Shown piece by piece: positions 6,403 through 8,987 of a stretch of 8,987 nucleotides of DNA (positions within the stretch are counted from its first letter, which is position 1; each line of letters starts with the position of its first letter). Location: positions 1-8,987 of the forward strand of contig PMUF01000303.1 of assembly GCA_003167015.1 (NCBI GenBank). Reading direction: 5' to 3'. The notes beneath the pieces were generated by a model. It saw only the letters and a program-made list of their open reading frames with translations, was not told the origin of the DNA and searched no databases. This DNA is from Chitinophagaceae bacterium (GTDB lineage Bacteria; Bacteroidota; Bacteroidia; Chitinophagales; Chitinophagaceae). A program made the translations under genes and the position numbers.

Positions 6403-8298
6403 ATGAAACCCCAATCATTTGTGCTGCCGTTATGTCGAACGGGTGCCATCGGGCTTTTGCTCATTAACTTTTGCGTCATCTCCCGATTGCAGGCGCAGAC
6501 CTCCGGTCTCTGGACCTGGGTCAGCGGCAACAACACGGCGAACAGCCCGTCGGTATACAGTACCGGGGGAACCGGGGCAGCCTCCAACATACCCGGCGCC
6601 CGGTATGGACTCAGCGGTGAGATGGGCTCTTCCGGCAATTTCTGGGTCTTTGGCGGCACGGATGGCCGCGGGAATGATTTCAATGACCTTTGGACATACG
6701 CTGCTTCCTCTGGCAATTGGACATGGGTCAGCGGAAAGAACACGGCCAATGGGGCGGGCGTTTACGGTACCAGGGGAGTCGCAGCAGCCGGCAATATGCC
6801 GGGGGCAAGATATGCGCAAAGCAGTTGGGCCGATCAGTCGGGAAATATCTGGATCTTCGGCGGATGCGGCTATGACGGTTCCGGCGACGTGGGCTATCTC
6901 AACGACCTCTGGATGTTCAATACCGGCACATCCCAATGGACCTGGGTCAGCGGGAACAGTTCCGCGAATAGCTCAGGGGTGTATGGGACCCAGGGCACGG
7001 CTGCCGCCGGGAATATACCGGGCGGCAGATTTTATCAGAACGGCTGGATGGATGCATCCGGTAATTTCTGGATCTTCGGCGGTCTGGGTTACGACGCCTC
7101 GGACGGTGGCTATCTGAACGACCTCTGGAAATTCAATCCGTCTACGGGGCTTTGGACCTGGATCAGCGGCAGTAGCAGCGCAAACCAGCCCGGCTCTTAC
7201 GGCATGCAGGGTGTTGCCGCGATATCCAATATGCCTTCCGGCCGCTATGCACAGGGCGGGGCCGCTGATCCTTCGGGAAATTTCTGGGTCTTCGGCGGCA
7301 GAAGTAACAGCGGGCTCATGAATGATCTCTGGAAATACAGCGTCACCAAGGGCGAATGGACCTGGGTCAGCGGAAGCAGCTCCGCGAACAACGCGGGCGT
7401 TTATGGCACACTGGGAGTTGCGGCCTCGTCGAATGTTCCGGGGGCGAGAGTGGTAAACATCTGGACGGATGCCTTGGGAAACATCTGGACCTTTGGAGGA
7501 GGGGGGTACGGCAGTACGGACGCCACCGGGGTACTCAACGATCTTTGGGAATACAGCCCCTCCGCCAGTCAATGGACGTGGGTCGACGGAAGCAATACGG
7601 TTAATTCCGCGGGCAGCTATGGGACTGAGGGAACGGCCACAACCTCGAACCAGCCCCCTTCCAGGCAGGTGGACGCCGGCTGGGTGGACGCCGCCGGAAA
7701 TTTCTGGGTGATGAGTGGGTCATCCTTCGCAGGCTCCACCTATAATGACCTATGGGAGTTCAGCCCTGTGGAAGTGCTTGCCCGGCAGGGATTGACCCTG
7801 CAGGGAGCTTCTGAAGGCAATGAAAATATCCTGACCTGGCAAACCATCAATGAAATAAATACCGCCGGATTTGTAGTGGAGAGGAGTTCGGACGGTATCG
7901 GCTTTTCCGATATCGGCAACGTCGCAGCCATCGGTACCGGCAACAACAACTATTCTTATACAGATGCCGATCCGCCTGTTCAGGGCAATGTCTTCTACCG
8001 GCTTAAAGAAGAGGACCGGATGGGAAATGTCACCTGGTCCTCCGTCATGGAATTGACAAGGACAGGATATACTCACACCAGCGTCTTTCCCAATCCTGCG
8101 GTCTCCGGTATAACATTGCAGATGGACGGCAGCAGCCTGCTGAACACGCCTGCAAGATTGCTGAATGCAGACGGCAGGGCAGTCAGTCAGCAAATGATCA
8201 CGGGGCAGCAGCAATATTTCGACCTGCACCGGCTCGCCGGCGGCATTTACTTCCTGCGGCTGGCTGATGGCACAACTATAAAGATCCTTAAGCAATAA
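6403..8298 (+). CDS. Six-bladed Kelch-type propeller protein with T9SS type A sorting domain, copy 2
   Basis: This 631-residue paralogue of the product of 4332-6227 aligns to it without gaps. It has a signal peptide (1-32, ending SRLQAQ), six WTW-led Kelch blades in the same register, a fibronectin-like domain (LTWQTINEINTAGFVVERSS) and a type A sorting tail (TSVFPNPAVSG, LAGGIYFLRLADG, KILKQ). Each blade is most like the same-numbered blade of copy 1, so the six-blade plan is older than the gene duplication. By hand count, blade 1 differs at about 22 of 70 positions and blade 6 at about 7 of 68. Many changes fall in the loop after each GG pair (for example GCGYDGSGDVG against GYGYDADGNLG). 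It has its own promoter and terminator and is probably transcribed alone. The ligand and cellular role are unknown; export by T9SS is expected. Confidence 0.92.
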   Translation: MKPQSFVLPLCRTGAIGLLLINFCVISRLQAQTSGLWTWVSGNNTANSPSVYSTGGTGAASNIPGARYGLSGEMGSSGNFWVFGGTDGRGNDFNDLWTYAASSGNWTWVSGKNTANGAGVYGTRGVAAAGNMPGARYAQSSWADQSGNIWIFGGCGYDGSGDVGYLNDLWMFNTGTSQWTWVSGNSSANSSGVYGTQGTAAAGNIPGGRFYQNGWMDASGNFWIFGGLGYDASDGGYLNDLWKFNPSTGLWTWISGSSSANQPGSYGMQGVAAISNMPSGRYAQGGAADPSGNFWVFGGRSNSGLMNDLWKYSVTKGEWTWVSGSSSANNAGVYGTLGVAASSNVPGARVVNIWTDALGNIWTFGGGGYGSTDATGVLNDLWEYSPSASQWTWVDGSNTVNSAGSYGTEGTATTSNQPPSRQVDAGWVDAAGNFWVMSGSSFAGSTYNDLWEFSPVEVLARQGLTLQGASEGNENILTWQTINEINTAGFVVERSSDGIGFSDIGNVAAIGTGNNNYSYTDADPPVQGNVFYRLKEEDRMGNVTWSSVMELTRTGYTHTSVFPNPAVSGITLQMDGSSLLNTPARLLNADGRAVSQQMITGQQQYFDLHRLAGGIYFLRLADGTTIKILKQ

Positions 8299-8348
8299 GG
8301 TTTGCTTCAGAGTTGTTTTTTTAGTTTCTAATCACAGAAGAAGAACAG

Positions 8349-8378
8349 ACCCGGGATTTCTATCCCGGGTATTTTTTT
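8349..8378 (+). terminator. Intrinsic terminator after the Kelch gene at 6403-8298
   Basis: The 9-bp stem ACCCGGGAT / ATCCCGGGT with a TTCT loop is followed by A and seven T residues, identical to the hairpin at 6289-6318. It lies 51 bp after the stop codon. The flank upstream (TTTTTTTAGTTT, then CACAGAAG) also resembles the copy-1 flank. Confidence 0.92.
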
Positions 8379-8419
8379 AGGTTGCCCGGCTGGCTGCTCC
8401 TCTGCTTTACTCAAACTTT

Positions 8420-8455
8420 TTCTACCTGTTTTCAAAAGATAAAATATTTGTTTTG
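8420..8455 (+). promoter_or_regulatory. Putative promoter for the Kelch gene at 8500
   Basis: TTGTTTTG (8448-8455) aligns with the -7 boxes of the two upstream paralogues through the shared TTTTG and a GTACTC motif about 10-15 bp downstream. TTCTA (8420-8424) again lies exactly 23 nt upstream, although most of the surrounding sequence has diverged. AATATTTG at 8443-8450 is an alternative -7 box. Confidence 0.42.
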
Positions 8456-8499
8456 TAGTTGTACTCCTGTCCTTATGGAAATCCTAAAATCCGAATATT

Positions 8500-8987
8500 A
8501 TGAAACCTATCGTTTTGACGACCATGCTGGCCTTTGCCGGCTTTTCCTGCATAACCCCGGCTGACGCGCAATCCGGCGAATGGGCCTGGATCAGCGGGGA
8601 CAATACCGCGGACATGGCAGGTGTATATGGTACCAAAGGAACACCTGCACCCGGCAACAAGCCCGGCAACCGGGACAGCCATAGCGGCTGGAAGGACGCT
8701 TCGGGCAATTTCTGGATCTTCGGCGGAGAAAATCAATCCAACAAGGACTACAATGATCTGTGGGAGTATACGCCCGGCAATGCCAATGGTGAGTGGATCT
8801 GGGTCAGCGGCAGCAGCAGCACCAATGCCACGGCTGTCTATGGGACGAAGGGCACGGCGGCCGCGGCCAATCAACCCGGGGCAAGGTTCGGCCAATCAGG
8901 CTGGATGGACGCCACCGGCAATATTTGGATCTTCGGCGGTAATGGATATACAAGTAGTTCCCAGGGCTATCTCAACGACCTTTGGGA
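8500..8987 (+). CDS. Third Kelch-type propeller protein, N-terminal part, cut by window edge
   Basis: An open frame of 162 codons runs from ATG 8500 to the right edge. A signal peptide covers about 1-24 (ending TPADAQ); it differs from those of the two upstream paralogues apart from the opening MKP. Two Kelch blades are visible. Blade 1 starts at W28 (WAWISGDNT, GVYGTKGTPA, GNFWIFGGENQ, YNDLWEY). Blade 2 starts at W99 (WIWVSGSSS, AVYGTKGTAA, GNIWIFGGNGY, GYLNDLW). It belongs to the same family as the two genes before it but is clearly more distant, so the array has at least three members of different ages. Further blades and a T9SS tail are expected to the right but cannot be seen. An overlapping ATG at 8475 is in another frame and lacks a signal peptide. 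The promoter is separate, after the terminator at 8349-8378. Confidence 0.87.
   Translation, partial: MKPIVLTTMLAFAGFSCITPADAQSGEWAWISGDNTADMAGVYGTKGTPAPGNKPGNRDSHSGWKDASGNFWIFGGENQSNKDYNDLWEYTPGNANGEWIWVSGSSSTNATAVYGTKGTAAAANQPGARFGQSGWMDATGNIWIFGGNGYTSSSQGYLNDLW

Larger units (their letters stand above)
4253..8378 (+). repeat. Tandem duplication of a promoter-Kelch gene-terminator unit of about 2.07 kb
   Basis: Copy 1 spans about 4253-6318 and copy 2 about 6329-8378. The two coding regions are the same length and align without a gap at an offset of 2071 bp. The promoter segments align at 2076 bp (4253 with 6329) and the terminators at 2060 bp. Immediately left of 4253 and of 6329 the similarity stops: copy 1 is preceded by more 21-bp repeats and copy 2 by the terminator of copy 1. 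Hand alignment of the proteins gives about 131 differences in 631 residues, roughly 79% identity. Confidence 0.85.

Noticed and set aside
6419..7117. Long open frame of 232 codons inside the second Kelch gene, same strand
   Set aside because: It lies in another frame of a repeat-rich, GC-biased gene, has low-complexity composition and no domain. The 631-codon frame has a signal peptide, blades and a T9SS tail.
6973..7572. Antisense open frame of 199 codons inside the second Kelch gene
   Set aside because: It is a shadow of the blade repeats; similar antisense frames appear at the matching positions of the first copy. No promoter or domain supports it.
8382..8564. Small plus-strand frame before and across the third Kelch gene start
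   Set aside because: It overlaps the promoter and start of the partial Kelch gene in another frame and has no recognisable feature.

Overview
The window looks like chromosomal DNA of a Bacteroidota bacterium, probably Chitinophagia-like. The grounds are two families of secreted proteins ending in type IX secretion system (T9SS) type A sorting domains, a sensor with two-component-regulator propeller repeats, -7 boxes resembling the Bacteroidota TAnnTTTG element, and A-rich start regions without a clear Shine-Dalgarno sequence. The genus is not determined by anything I can see. No RNA gene, mobile element, CRISPR array or phage gene was found.

Layout. The left half is read leftwards: gene C (2734-4137), then its paralogue gene B (1201-2589), then gene A (1129 running off the left edge). 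C and B encode secreted propeller-like proteins with a fibronectin-like domain and a T9SS tail. A is the N-terminal part of a Reg_prop sensor. The right half is read rightwards: three Kelch-type propeller genes in tandem, D (4332-6227), E (6403-8298) and F (8500 running off the right edge). D and E are both 631 codons and align without a gap at an offset of 2071 bp. Each is followed by an almost identical hairpin terminator.

The two halves diverge from a 194-bp region (4138-4331) that carries three 21-bp-period direct repeats of a 17-bp element (consensus about TTCGAAAAACTTCTAGG). Related, weaker copies lie upstream of B, E and F. The TTCTA core keeps a fixed distance to the putative -7 box: 23 nt before D, E and F, and 32 nt (opposite orientation) before B and C. 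This suggests that one regulator controls all five surface-protein genes. Gene A is a candidate sensor for that circuit, but this is inference from proximity.

The most useful reading is therefore a co-regulated island of T9SS-exported, cell-surface or secreted propeller proteins that is expanding by tandem duplication. Ligands and function cannot be told from the sequence. Two genes are cut by the window edges. Two start codons were moved inward from the longest possible open frame.
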